Source: Candidatus Methanomethylophilaceae archaeon (GTDB taxonomy: Archaea > Thermoplasmatota > Thermoplasmata > Methanomassiliicoccales > Methanomethylophilaceae). From it: 64,000 nucleotides of DNA. Numbering within the stretch: position 1 is the stretch's first letter; every line of letters begins with the position of its first letter. The DNA lies in assembly GCA_017524805.1 (NCBI GenBank), contig JAFXUX010000004.1:1-64000 (forward strand), written 5' to 3'. Made by a program: the position numbers and the translations under genes. The notes beneath the pieces were generated by a model. That model had not been told where the DNA came from. It searched no databases and saw nothing but the letters and a program-made list of their open reading frames with translations. Positions 16,927 to 25,242 of the stretch are shown here, piece by piece.

Positions 16927-17028
16927 GAAGGACAGCGAAATTAGGGTATGTTTAAATACAAGCGGAAACAAAAAAACGCCAATCTGATAGTGAATTAGCA
17001 CAATAGTGTCACTTCCCCTTTCCCATCC

Positions 17029-17038
17029 CATATTTATC
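17029..17038 (+). promoter_or_regulatory. TATA-like element for proC
   Basis: CATATTTATC lies 23-32 bases before the proC ATG with no Shine-Dalgarno in between, which fits a leaderless transcript. Confidence 0.5.
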
Positions 17039-17060
17039 TTTTGACGCCGAATACCGCCAC

Positions 17061-17852
17061 ATGACAATAGGATTCATTGGCGCAGGAAAAATGGCAGAAG
17101 CCCTCATCGGCGGCCTGATCTCGAAGAACATATTCGGGAGAGACGAGATCGTCGCTTGCGCCCCCTCGGAAGGGACCCGCATCCGCATGTGGGAGACCTA
17201 CGGCATAAGCATGTACGAGACCGCGGCCGAGATGTCTGAGAAAGCGGACATAATAGTTTTGGCCGTCAAACCGAAGCATGTAGCCGAGGTTTTCGATGAA
17301 AAACTTACCATCGACGGCAAAATCCTGATAAGCATAGTCGCCGGGCTCTCGATGGAGCGCCTGAAAGGATACGCGCCGAGGTCGAAAGTGGTCAGAGTGA
17401 TGCCCAACCACTGCTGCATGGTGCTGGAAGGGGCCATGGGATATTCCTGCGATGCGTCCCTTTCCCCCGAAGAGAAGGGATCCGTCTCGGAAATGCTGTC
17501 CGCCGTGGGTCTCGCCGCGGAAGTCCCGGAATCGGAGATGGACGCGATCACCGCAATAGCTGGGAGCTCTCCGGCTTTCATGTACATGATCATCGACGCC
17601 ATGGCGGACGCGGGGGTTCTGAACGGCCTCACCAGAGCGGATTCGATAAGATTGGCTGCCCAATCGATGCTCGGGGCGGCGAAAATGGTCTTGGAGACGG
17701 GAAAACACCCCGATCAGCTTAAGGATGAGGTTTGCTCGCCTGCCGGGACCACCATCGAAGGCGTCAGGACCCTGGAGGATCTGGGGCTTCGCTCGGCCAT
17801 GATATCCGCGATAGACAGCACCGCCGCGAAATCGCGCGAAATGGGCAGATGA
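17061..17852 (+). CDS. proC: pyrroline-5-carboxylate reductase
   Basis: Last step of proline synthesis, reducing pyrroline-5-carboxylate with NAD(P)H in the cytoplasm. The 263-residue protein opens with the Rossmann motif IGFIGAGKMAEALIGG, has VVRVMPNHCC near residue 113 and the C-terminal signature SSPAFMYMIIDAMADAGV near residue 168. The ATG sits about 25 bases after a TATA element. Its TGA is followed at once by CGATCG; the opposing radical SAM frame has no stop here and runs antisense through the whole gene. Confidence 0.93.
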   Translation: MTIGFIGAGKMAEALIGGLISKNIFGRDEIVACAPSEGTRIRMWETYGISMYETAAEMSEKADIIVLAVKPKHVAEVFDEKLTIDGKILISIVAGLSMERLKGYAPRSKVVRVMPNHCCMVLEGAMGYSCDASLSPEEKGSVSEMLSAVGLAAEVPESEMDAITAIAGSSPAFMYMIIDAMADAGVLNGLTRADSIRLAAQSMLGAAKMVLETGKHPDQLKDEVCSPAGTTIEGVRTLEDLGLRSAMISAIDSTAAKSREMGR

Positions 17853-17855
17853 CGA

Positions 17856-19583
17856 TCGGCGCTTGAAAACCGATTTCATAATCGAGATCCCGATGCGGGG
17901 GGCGTTGCTCCATATGGAGCCCGTCTCCCAATCGAGATCCTTCTTGTTGTTGATGGTGGAGTTCATCATGCGGACCCCCTCGTCTTTGGTCTCCCAAAGG
18001 CGGGCTTCCCGCTCCTTCTCGTCGGGAATCTGCAATATCCCGTCGACTTTGTGCATCAGCTCCCTGGCGAACTCGGTCCTTTCGCGCCTCTGCTTGAGCT
18101 CCCCGTCGCCGATGCGGCCCGCATTGCGCTCGGCTTCCGCCAGGATGTTGGCCGCGTCATAGGATATCTCGGCGACATCGTCCCTTGTCATCCAATTTGT
18201 CTCATACGACAGGACATGCTTCCAGGACGGGCTGTCCAGAAGCTTTCTGTGGTCTTCCAGCGTGCGGGCGCGGATTCTGTACCCCCATTTCTCCGGTTCC
18301 TCGAAAGCGCGGCTGCCTGGATCTACGAAAGGCGCGAATGGCGCGTTATAAATGAAAAGCTTGTCCTCCCTGTTGACCAATCCCCAAAGGCGCTCCGCGG
18401 CCCTGGCGCTGTCCAAAGCGGATTCCCTGTCCTGGAAAGGGAGCCCGTTCATGTAGAACAGGTCGAATCTGCTGCAGCCGTTCCTGAAAGACGCCGCGAC
18501 GGTCTTCTCTATGGCCTCGTTGGTGTATCCCTTGCCCAGAGCGAACCTGACCTTCTCATCGTGGGAATCCGGGGAGAACTCTATGGACCATCCGCCTTCG
18601 AAAGCCCCGTCCAGCTTCCTGAAATACTCCGGCGTGGCGCCCCCGAAAAGCTCCACCACCACATGGTTCTTTATCTTTCTGGAGCGGCACTCCTCGAGGA
18701 AACGGTCGGCATAATCCATGCCTTTCTGCCTGAGGTCCCCGACGATGAACACCGGGGTGTCGAAGTAAGACTGGATCATCTCCATGTCGTCCGCGAGCCT
18801 TTCCGGGCTCCTGAACGCCGGGGCCTTCCTGCAGACTACCTTTCCGTTGGCGAAATGGGAGCCTCCGCACTCGGCGCAATTGATGGAGCACCCCCTGACC
18901 GTGAACACGGAAGTCAGAGGGACCTTGTCCCACCCGTACCAGGGCAGAGCGCCTTTGACGTCCATGTTGCGCATGGTGCACTTGATCATCGTCCCATAAT
19001 CGAAAATGACCTCGTCCAAAGAATCCAAGGAATATGATATCCCGTTGGAATGGATCTTCCCGTCTTTGTCCTTCCAGGTGAGGTTCGGGATGCCGGACAG
19101 GTCCTCGGCGCCTTTGGACAGCGCCTCCATGAGCATCACGGTGGGAATCTCGGTGGTGTCCCCCCTCATGATCAGGTCTATCTCGGGGCGGCGGATGAGC
19201 TCCTCGTGGAAATACGATGACGTGAACCCCCCGAACTCCACCTTGGAATTTGGGTGGTATTTCTTCACTATCTTCGCCAGCTCAATGGCGCCGTGGGCAT
19301 GGGGCATCCAGTGCAGATCGATGGCGAATACGGCCGCGTCGAGGGATTTTATCTTCTTCTCGGCGTCGAACCTGTCGCTGGCGAGCATCTGGACGGCGAT
19401 GTTGCATATGCGGGTCCTGAATCCGGCCGCCTCCAGATGGGAGGAGATGGTCATGAATCCCACCGGATACATCTCGAATACCGGCGAAGATGGGATCACA
19501 TCGCTCACAGGCCCGTAGAATATCGGTTTCCTGCGGAAATCGTAGACGCTGGGAGCATGGAGAAAGATTATGTCGCAACGCAT
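17856..19583 (-). CDS. B12-binding/radical SAM protein, Ta0216-like, stop missing
   Basis: N-terminal cobalamin-binding-like domain followed by a radical SAM domain with VRGCSINCAECGG (C-x3-C-x2-C, residues about 232-240). The order and length resemble the Thermoplasmata family typified by Ta0216; the reaction is unknown. ATG 19583 has GGAG just before it. The frame should end near 17858, after about 575 residues, but shows CGC CGA TCG there and runs on to TAA at 17034, antisense to all of proC. That 270-residue tail is Arg/His-rich and clearly non-native. Changing CGA to TGA would end the protein at ...SVFKR. Last gene of the folD-kptA-mmp11-uppS operon. Confidence 0.78.
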
Positions 19584-19584
19584 C

Positions 19585-20367
19585 TCAGCTCCCATAGCGC
19601 CTCTGACGCTGCTGATATGTCCTTATGGCCCTCAGGAGATCGATGTACCTGAATCCGGGCCAGTAGACATCGGTGAAATAGAGCTCAGAATAAGCCATCT
19701 GCCACAGAAGGAAATTCGAAACGCGGATCTCTCCGGACGTCCTGAGCACGAGATCTGGGTCCGGAAGCCCCGACGTGGAAACGCTGCCGCTGATGAGGGT
19801 TTCGTCGATGTCATCGATTTTGAGCTCCCCGTCCAGAACCCTCTGGGCTATGCAGCGCATCGCGGAGACTATGTCCTGGCGGCCCCCGTATGCGATGGCT
19901 AGGTTCAGATGATAATCGGAATAATTCTCCGTCTTCTGATACGCGTAATCGATGGCTTCCCTGACGTAATCCGGGAGAAGATCGACGTCCCCTATGACGC
20001 GGACGGCCACCTTGTATTTGTGGACGCGGGGGTCGTCGGCGAACTCCTTGAGGGAGGCAGTAAGGATCTTCATCAGATAGTCGACCTCGGAATCGCTGCG
20101 GCTGAAGTTCTCCATCGAGAATGCGTATGCCGTGAGGTACTTCACCTTCAGCTCTATGCACCAGTCGAGGACCTCCCTGAGCTTCTCCTTGCCTTTCTCG
20201 TGGCCCTTGTTGGTATCGTCCGTCTTCAGGATTTCCCTGGCATATCTGCGGTTGCCATCCATTATGATGGCGATATGCTGGGGTATCTCGTGGGATTTGA
20301 CTTCCTTCTCTATGCGAGACTGATACGTCGAATAGGCGATATCCGAAATCGGATGGGGCATCTCCAT
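19585..20367 (-). CDS. uppS: cis-polyprenyl diphosphate synthase (UppS)
   Basis: Makes the long cis-polyprenyl diphosphate that becomes the dolichol-type carrier for surface glycans. The 260-residue protein has the catalytic IAIIMDGNRRYA near residue 33, YAFSMENFSR near residue 80 and the C-terminal RTSGEIRVSNFLLWQMAYSE. The stop lies inside the region of the radical SAM start. It follows mmp11 by four bases. Confidence 0.93.
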   Translation of the reverse strand: MEMPHPISDIAYSTYQSRIEKEVKSHEIPQHIAIIMDGNRRYAREILKTDDTNKGHEKGKEKLREVLDWCIELKVKYLTAYAFSMENFSRSDSEVDYLMKILTASLKEFADDPRVHKYKVAVRVIGDVDLLPDYVREAIDYAYQKTENYSDYHLNLAIAYGGRQDIVSAMRCIAQRVLDGELKIDDIDETLISGSVSTSGLPDPDLVLRTSGEIRVSNFLLWQMAYSELYFTDVYWPGFRYIDLLRAIRTYQQRQRRYGS

Positions 20368-20371
20368 GAGA

Positions 20372-21322
20372 TCACTCGAAATCCTCGGGAAGGCCGGCTG
20401 CGGGCTCCCCGATATCGAAGCATCCGATGGCGGCGACGGCTCCGATCACGCCTTTCATTCCGGTGATGCTGATGATCTGCACCCCGTTCTCCTCGGCCGC
20501 GCGGATGGCATCCTCCTGGGTGTAAAGCACGGATTTGCAGCTCCATCCGAATTCCCTGAGTTTCTCCGGGATTTTGAGCCCTTTGTATACGGTTATGACG
20601 GTATCGTCGGAGTAGGTCTCCTTCCTGATGAATTCGGTGGCGAACTCGATGAGCTCCGGGATGTCCTTCTCCTTGATGGCGAAAGAGACGGCGGTTGAGC
20701 AGCAATTGGTGGTCTTGTTGGGCGCCTTCGGGTTCAGCTGGATGATCTTATGCTCCAGGAATATCCCGACCGGGCACTGCACGCCCAGCCTCATGGACGA
20801 TACCCAGGAAGCCCCCTTCTCTTTGGTGTCGGTGTCGTCGACCCCTATGATCACGCGGACGTACTTCTCGGTGATAATGTCCACGTGCGCGCGGTGCGCC
20901 CCGCCCATCTTGAAATCGTCGGGATACTCGGTGCGTATGACGCCCGGGGCCTGAGGAAGACAGGCTCCGATTCCGACGGAAGCGCCGGCGATCCCGTACC
21001 ATGTGGTGCGGACCTCGTCGCCCTCTACTCTGAGGGATTTTATGCCTTGGCCTCCGGTGTCGGCGGCTGCCGGGCCGAAATTGATGTCTTTCTCCCCTAT
21101 TTCCGCATCCATGACTATCGTGTTAGTGTCCAGCTTGATGCTTCTGACGACGCCTTTGGTGCGCCTTCTGTTGACGGCATCCCACTCGGCGGGACCTTTC
21201 GAAGTGCAATGCTCGATGATCTGAGCGACTCCGTTCTTCTCGTCGACGAGCGTGTACAGCCCTTTGCAGAACATCGGGCCGTATTTATTGTTGACCTCAT
21301 CGGGCCTCAAAACATATGTCAT
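20372..21322 (-). CDS. methanogenesis marker protein 11, TiaS-like
   Basis: 316-residue protein with a central GVDDTDTKEKGASWV motif. This resembles the DDT motif of TiaS, the archaeal agmatidine synthase of tRNA-Ile2, but the protein is shorter than TiaS (about 420 residues) and lacks its C-terminal zinc and OB regions. On that basis I assign it to the methanogen-specific marker 11 family, whose role is not established to my knowledge. It overlaps kptA by four bases (ATGA) and is followed closely by uppS. Full TiaS is the main alternative. Confidence 0.72.
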   Translation of the reverse strand: MTYVLRPDEVNNKYGPMFCKGLYTLVDEKNGVAQIIEHCTSKGPAEWDAVNRRRTKGVVRSIKLDTNTIVMDAEIGEKDINFGPAAADTGGQGIKSLRVEGDEVRTTWYGIAGASVGIGACLPQAPGVIRTEYPDDFKMGGAHRAHVDIITEKYVRVIIGVDDTDTKEKGASWVSSMRLGVQCPVGIFLEHKIIQLNPKAPNKTTNCCSTAVSFAIKEKDIPELIEFATEFIRKETYSDDTVITVYKGLKIPEKLREFGWSCKSVLYTQEDAIRAAEENGVQIISITGMKGVIGAVAAIGCFDIGEPAAGLPEDFE

Positions 21323-21993
21323 TCCGAATCCTCCGGGTCGAAGCCCTCTGAATCTTCATAATCTTCCGGATCGGCCAGAGAGATGGCTTCCGGCGGGACG
21401 TGCTTGCACAGGAACACGGTGCGGGCGGCCTTTCCGATGCCGTAGCCCATGTCCATGCATTTGTCGGCGTCGATCTCCAGGATCACCGGCTCATCCACGC
21501 GGACCGCGCCGGCCCTGAACGCATCCCTGTAGGTGAGGGACAGATGCACCATAGCCCTGTCCGACGGATAGATGCCTGATTCCTTCAGGAACTCGGCCTC
21601 CTCGGGCGTGGCCGGATAATACAGGGACTCCGGGATGTTCTCGCAATCGAGTTTGATGTCCAGCGGGACCGTGTGGCCGTATGTGGCCTTTATCTTGCCG
21701 CCGGATATGAGATATCTGCCTTTGGGATCGGTCTCTGCGAGTGCTTCGATGTGCCTCGTCCTGAGCCAATCCATGCGCCCGCCGCGGGCTTTTATCAGAT
21801 TGAGGACTTCGCGGATGGACACGAACCCCTGGGAATCCATGTCGGGGTCGTTCTTCTTATGCCTGAGGATACCGGCCATGGACCTTCCAAGCTTCTCCAC
21901 CTCGTAATCCGACATCAGGAACTTGCCTTCGCTCCCGCAGCGAGGGCACATCTCACCGCGGAAATAGCCGTGCTCCTCGCATTCCCTTATCAT
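21319..21993 (-). CDS. kptA: RNA 2'-phosphotransferase with N-terminal zinc ribbon
   Basis: Tpt1/KptA enzymes remove an internal 2'-phosphate from RNA using NAD+, giving ADP-ribose 1,2-cyclic phosphate. The 224-residue protein has a zinc-ribbon-like start (CEEHGYFRGEMCPRCG). The KptA core follows: ILRHKK (residues about 42-47), GRMDWLRTRHIEALAE, ATYGHTVPL and SLTYRDAFRAG. ATG 21993 overlaps the folD stop and has GGAGGGG before it; the longer open frame upstream is rejected. The stop overlaps the mmp11 ATG. Confidence 0.88.
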   Translation of the reverse strand: MIRECEEHGYFRGEMCPRCGSEGKFLMSDYEVEKLGRSMAGILRHKKNDPDMDSQGFVSIREVLNLIKARGGRMDWLRTRHIEALAETDPKGRYLISGGKIKATYGHTVPLDIKLDCENIPESLYYPATPEEAEFLKESGIYPSDRAMVHLSLTYRDAFRAGAVRVDEPVILEIDADKCMDMGYGIGKAARTVFLCKHVPPEAISLADPEDYEDSEGFDPEDSE

Positions 21994-22880
21994 TTCTTCC
22001 CCTCCGCATAGAGCTCGGCCGCTCTGACGGCGTTTGCCATGAGCATGCATATGGTCATCGGCCCCACGCCTCCCGGGACAGGGGTTATGGCAGAGGCCTT
22101 TTCCTTGACGGAATCGAAATCCACGTCGCCTACCAGCCTCGTTCCGCTGGGGCGGGTCGGGTCTTCGACTCTGTTGGTCCCCACGTCTATGACCACGGCG
22201 CCTTCCTTCACCATATCTGCGGTGATATAGCGGGGCTTTCCGATGGCCACGATGAGTATGTCCGCCAATCTGGTGATCTCCGCCAGATTCTTAGTCTGCG
22301 AATGGACGACGGTGACCGTAGAATCAGCGCCCGAACCTTTCTGAACCATCATGGCGGCCATGGGCTTGCCTACGATGTTGCTGCGGCCGACCACGACCAC
22401 ATGCTTCCCTTTGGTCTCTATGCCGGATCTGATCAGCATCTGCTGGACCCCGGCGGGCGTCGCGGGAAGGAACGAAGGCTCGCCGATAAGCATGCGCCCG
22501 ACGTTCTCCGGGTGGAAGCAATCCACATCCTTCGAGGGGAGTATGGCGTTTATGACCTCCTTCTCGTCGAGATGGCCCGGCAGAGGAAGCTGTACGAGGA
22601 ACCCGTGCACGGAAGAATCCGCGTTGAGCTCCGCGATCTTTTCCATGAGCTGGTCCTGGGTGGTTTCTGCTGGCATCACCACGGTCAGCGAGTGCATGCC
22701 GAGGGATACGCACATCTCCCCCTTCTTGCGTACGTAGACCTGCGAAGCTGGATCGTCGCCGACGAGGACGACCGCAAGGCCGGGGGTGATCCCCTTGGAT
22801 TTGAGAACTCCGATTCTCTGTCTGAGCTCCGCGTAGATCTCCTCGGAAACGTCTTTCCCCAGAATTAGTCTGGAAGTCAT
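21990..22880 (-). CDS. folD: methylene-tetrahydrofolate dehydrogenase/cyclohydrolase
   Basis: Bifunctional enzyme interconverting methylene-, methenyl- and formyl-tetrahydrofolate. Motifs: VYVRKKGEMC near residue 48 (catalytic lysine region), VQLPLPGHLDEK near residue 95, the Rossmann segment VVVVGRSNIVGKPMA near residue 160 and TPVPGGVGPMT near the C-terminus. 296 residues, normal length. Methanomassiliicoccales lack the methyl branch of CO2 reduction, and FolD is expected to feed one-carbon units to biosynthesis. First gene of the kptA operon, with AGGTGA before the ATG. Confidence 0.94.
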   Translation of the reverse strand: MTSRLILGKDVSEEIYAELRQRIGVLKSKGITPGLAVVLVGDDPASQVYVRKKGEMCVSLGMHSLTVVMPAETTQDQLMEKIAELNADSSVHGFLVQLPLPGHLDEKEVINAILPSKDVDCFHPENVGRMLIGEPSFLPATPAGVQQMLIRSGIETKGKHVVVVGRSNIVGKPMAAMMVQKGSGADSTVTVVHSQTKNLAEITRLADILIVAIGKPRYITADMVKEGAVVIDVGTNRVEDPTRPSGTRLVGDVDFDSVKEKASAITPVPGGVGPMTICMLMANAVRAAELYAEGKK

Positions 22881-22914
22881 ATGTTCACCTTTGATGCGAT
22901 AATGGGTTCCCTTT

Positions 22915-22923
22915 CTTTATACT
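22915..22923 (-). promoter_or_regulatory. TATA box of the folD operon
   Basis: AGTATAAAG on the minus strand lies about 39 bases before the folD ATG, leaving room for a short leader that carries the AGGTGA ribosome site. Confidence 0.5.
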
Positions 22924-22962
22924 AACTATCTAACGCACCGGCTGACGGCTCCGACAGCCCCC

Positions 22963-22973
22963 ACAATTAATAG
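22963..22973 (+). promoter_or_regulatory. TATA-like element for pncB
   Basis: ACAATTAATAG lies about 37 bases before the preferred pncB ATG at 23005 and about 15 before the alternative at 22984. The spacing supports the downstream start. Confidence 0.35.
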
Positions 22974-23004
22974 CAGAACGGCGATGGAAGGGCGAGGACA
23001 GAGC

Positions 23005-24456
23005 ATGACCCAATGCGACAAGCGCAATCTCAGCATGGTGATGGACCTATATGAGATGACGATGGCGAACGGATATTTCATCGAGGGAGACAGCGACAAG
23101 AAAGCGGTTTTCGATGTTTTCTACCGCAAAAACCCTGACAACGGTGGATTCGCCGTATTCGCAGGCTTGGAGCAGGCCGTGGAGATGATAGCTGGCCTCC
23201 ATTTCGACGATTCGGACATCGATTATTTCAGATCGCTAGGAATATTCGGCGAGGAATTCCTGGAAATGCTCTCCGGATTCCGCTTCCGCGGCGACGTTTA
23301 CGCTTTCCCCGAGGGGTCTGTCGTATATCCGAACGAGCCTTTGGTCACGGTCGTCGCCCCCATCATCGACGCCCAGCTCATCGAAACGGCGCTTCTGGCG
23401 CAGATAAACCACCAATCGCTGATAGCCACCAAGACTTCCAGGATCGTCCGCGCCGCCAAAGGCAGATCGGTATCGGATTTCGGGGCCCGCAGAGCCCACA
23501 ACATGGACGCGGCGGTGTACGGAGCCCGCGCGGCTTACATAGGAGGGGCGACCGGCACGGCCACGGTCTTGGCCGGAAAGGAATTCGGGGTGCCCGTGAG
23601 CGGGACCATGGCGCACAGCTGGGTCATGTACTACGGGGACGAATTCGAAGCGTTCAGAAAATACGCGGAAACGTATCCAGACAACGCGCTGCTTCTTGTG
23701 GACACATACGACGCGCTCCATTCGGGCGTCCCGAACGCCATACGCTGCGCGAAAGAAGTCTTGGAGCCCATGGGAAAGAGGCTCAAGGGGATACGCTTCG
23801 ACTCCGGGGACCTCGCATATCTCTCCAAAAAGGCCAGAGCCATGCTGGACGCGGCCGGCCTGAATGACTGCAAAATCGTGGTGTCCAACAGCCTCGACGA
23901 ATACACCATAGGGTCCATACTGGATCAGGGCGGGATGATCGACGGGTTCGGCGTCGGCGAGCGCCTGATAACGGCGAAAAGCGACCCCGTTTTCGGCGGA
24001 GTGTACAAAATTGCAGCCGTGGAAGAGAATGGGTCTTTCTCGCCCAGAATAAAGATCTCGGAAAGCGTCGAGAAAATAACGAATCCGGGGTGGAAAGACG
24101 TTTACAGGGTATATTCCGAGGATGGGCACGCTGTCGCGGACCTGCTGACTATCCACGGCGAAGAGGCTGACATCTCGGAAGGATACGGTTTCGTAGACCC
24201 GAAGCGCCCCTGGAAGAGCATGAGATTCGGAAAGGTCACGGCCAAAAAGATGCACGAGAAAGTCATCGAGAACGGAAGGATCGTCTGCAAATCCAGAGGA
24301 ATGATGGAGATGAGGGATTATCTTGCGGACCAGCTCAAAAACGAGATCTGGCCGGAGGAGCAGAGGTTCTCCAACCCTCACGAGCACTTCCTCGACATGT
24401 CCCCCGGCTATTACAGGATGAAAATGGACCTTCTGGACCCTTCGAAGCGGCTCCGA
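23005..24456 (+). CDS. pncB: nicotinate phosphoribosyltransferase, stop missing
   Basis: Converts nicotinate and PRPP to nicotinate mononucleotide in NAD salvage. Motifs: the N-terminal SMVMDLYEMTMANGY, SDFGARRAHNMDAA near residue 155 (the conserved phosphoribosyltransferase region with the regulatory histidine) and IRFDSGDLAYLSKKA near residue 260. ATG 23005 has GAGGACAG upstream; an in-frame ATG at 22984 is less well placed. The family-like sequence ends at NPHEHFLDMSPGYYRMKMDLL. A stop is expected soon after, but codon CGA stands at 24454-24456 and the frame runs on to 24765 in Arg/His-rich antisense sequence of the deacetylase. A TGA there would give 483 residues, a normal length. Confidence 0.85.
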
Positions 24457-25242
24457 TCGGCGCACCAAGACCTCGGGCGAGAAGCCCAGATCCAGAATGC
24501 CCTCGAGAACGGCCCTTACGTCGAGCGCGTTCTTCCGCTCGGTCTCCGTATCCATCAGGCCGCCTTCCCTGCGCTCGCACATGTGCCAGGAATGGTCGGC
24601 CAGCATCATGTAGCCGCCGGCGCTCTCGGCCATGCGGACATAATCCTCCGGCGGGCGTTTGCCCTCGTGCATCGGCCACAGATACGCCGCGATCACCTTC
24701 CCGGAGGCATCGCACGATTTCGGGACAGGATACTCGGCTATCCCGCCCTCCTTGATGTACGGTGAGCACGCCCCGTAAGCGTATTCGGACGAATCCGCAG
24801 AGATTCCGAGACTTTTCAGAACGGGCAGGACGCATTCAGGCATGGACATATAAGGCGCCCTGAAGCAAGATGGGCGGGATATGCGGTCCGACACGGCCTG
24901 GAAGCCTTTCTCCAAGATGCTTTCCACTTCCGCGTCGGATATGCTCAGCCCGACGCTGCTCCCGGTCAGATCCTCATGGTCGTACCCATGGAATCCGACG
25001 CAATGCCCGGACAGGCAGGAACAGTCTGTAGTCTCGGCGGTGCGGCCCTCGACGAAGAACGTGGCCTTCATGCCGATGCCGTCGAGGATGTCCAGAATAG
25101 ATCTAAGACCTCTCTCGGAAGAGGAAAAGCGGGGCGCCTGGCCGGATCCCCTGTCAATTGACCCGGCTTCCAGGCGCCCTGGTACCGGGAGATTGGCGTC
25201 CCGGTCCAGGTCTATCGTGAAGAACAGCTTCTTCCCGCTCAT
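24457..25242 (-). CDS. polysaccharide deacetylase family (NodB-like), stop missing
   Basis: Carbohydrate-esterase-4-like protein of about 261 residues: FFTIDLDRDAN at the start (metal-binding aspartate), GYDHEDL near residue 85 (metal-binding histidines) and RPSCFRAPYMSMP near residue 125. No signal peptide is seen, so a cytoplasmic substrate is possible. The ATG overlaps the AMP phosphorylase stop (ATGA), making it the last gene of the AMP-salvage operon. The frame lacks a stop at the convergent end with pncB (CGA at 24457-24459) and continues antisense to 23236; that extension is spurious. A TGA there would end the protein at ...SPEVLVR. Confidence 0.75.

Noticed and set aside
17034-17855. 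270-codon extension of the radical SAM frame antisense to proC
   Set aside because: Composition is Arg/His/Gly-rich as for the antisense strand of a GC-rich gene, no domain is visible, and proC on the other strand is a complete known enzyme.
23236-24456. Long extension of the deacetylase frame antisense to pncB
   Set aside because: It lies wholly under a conserved enzyme, has antisense-type composition, and no known motif.
17853-24459. Idea that every TGATCA in the genome was changed to CGATCG
   Set aside because: TGATCA is intact at several other places, for example near 2630, 4122, 17586 and 33976.
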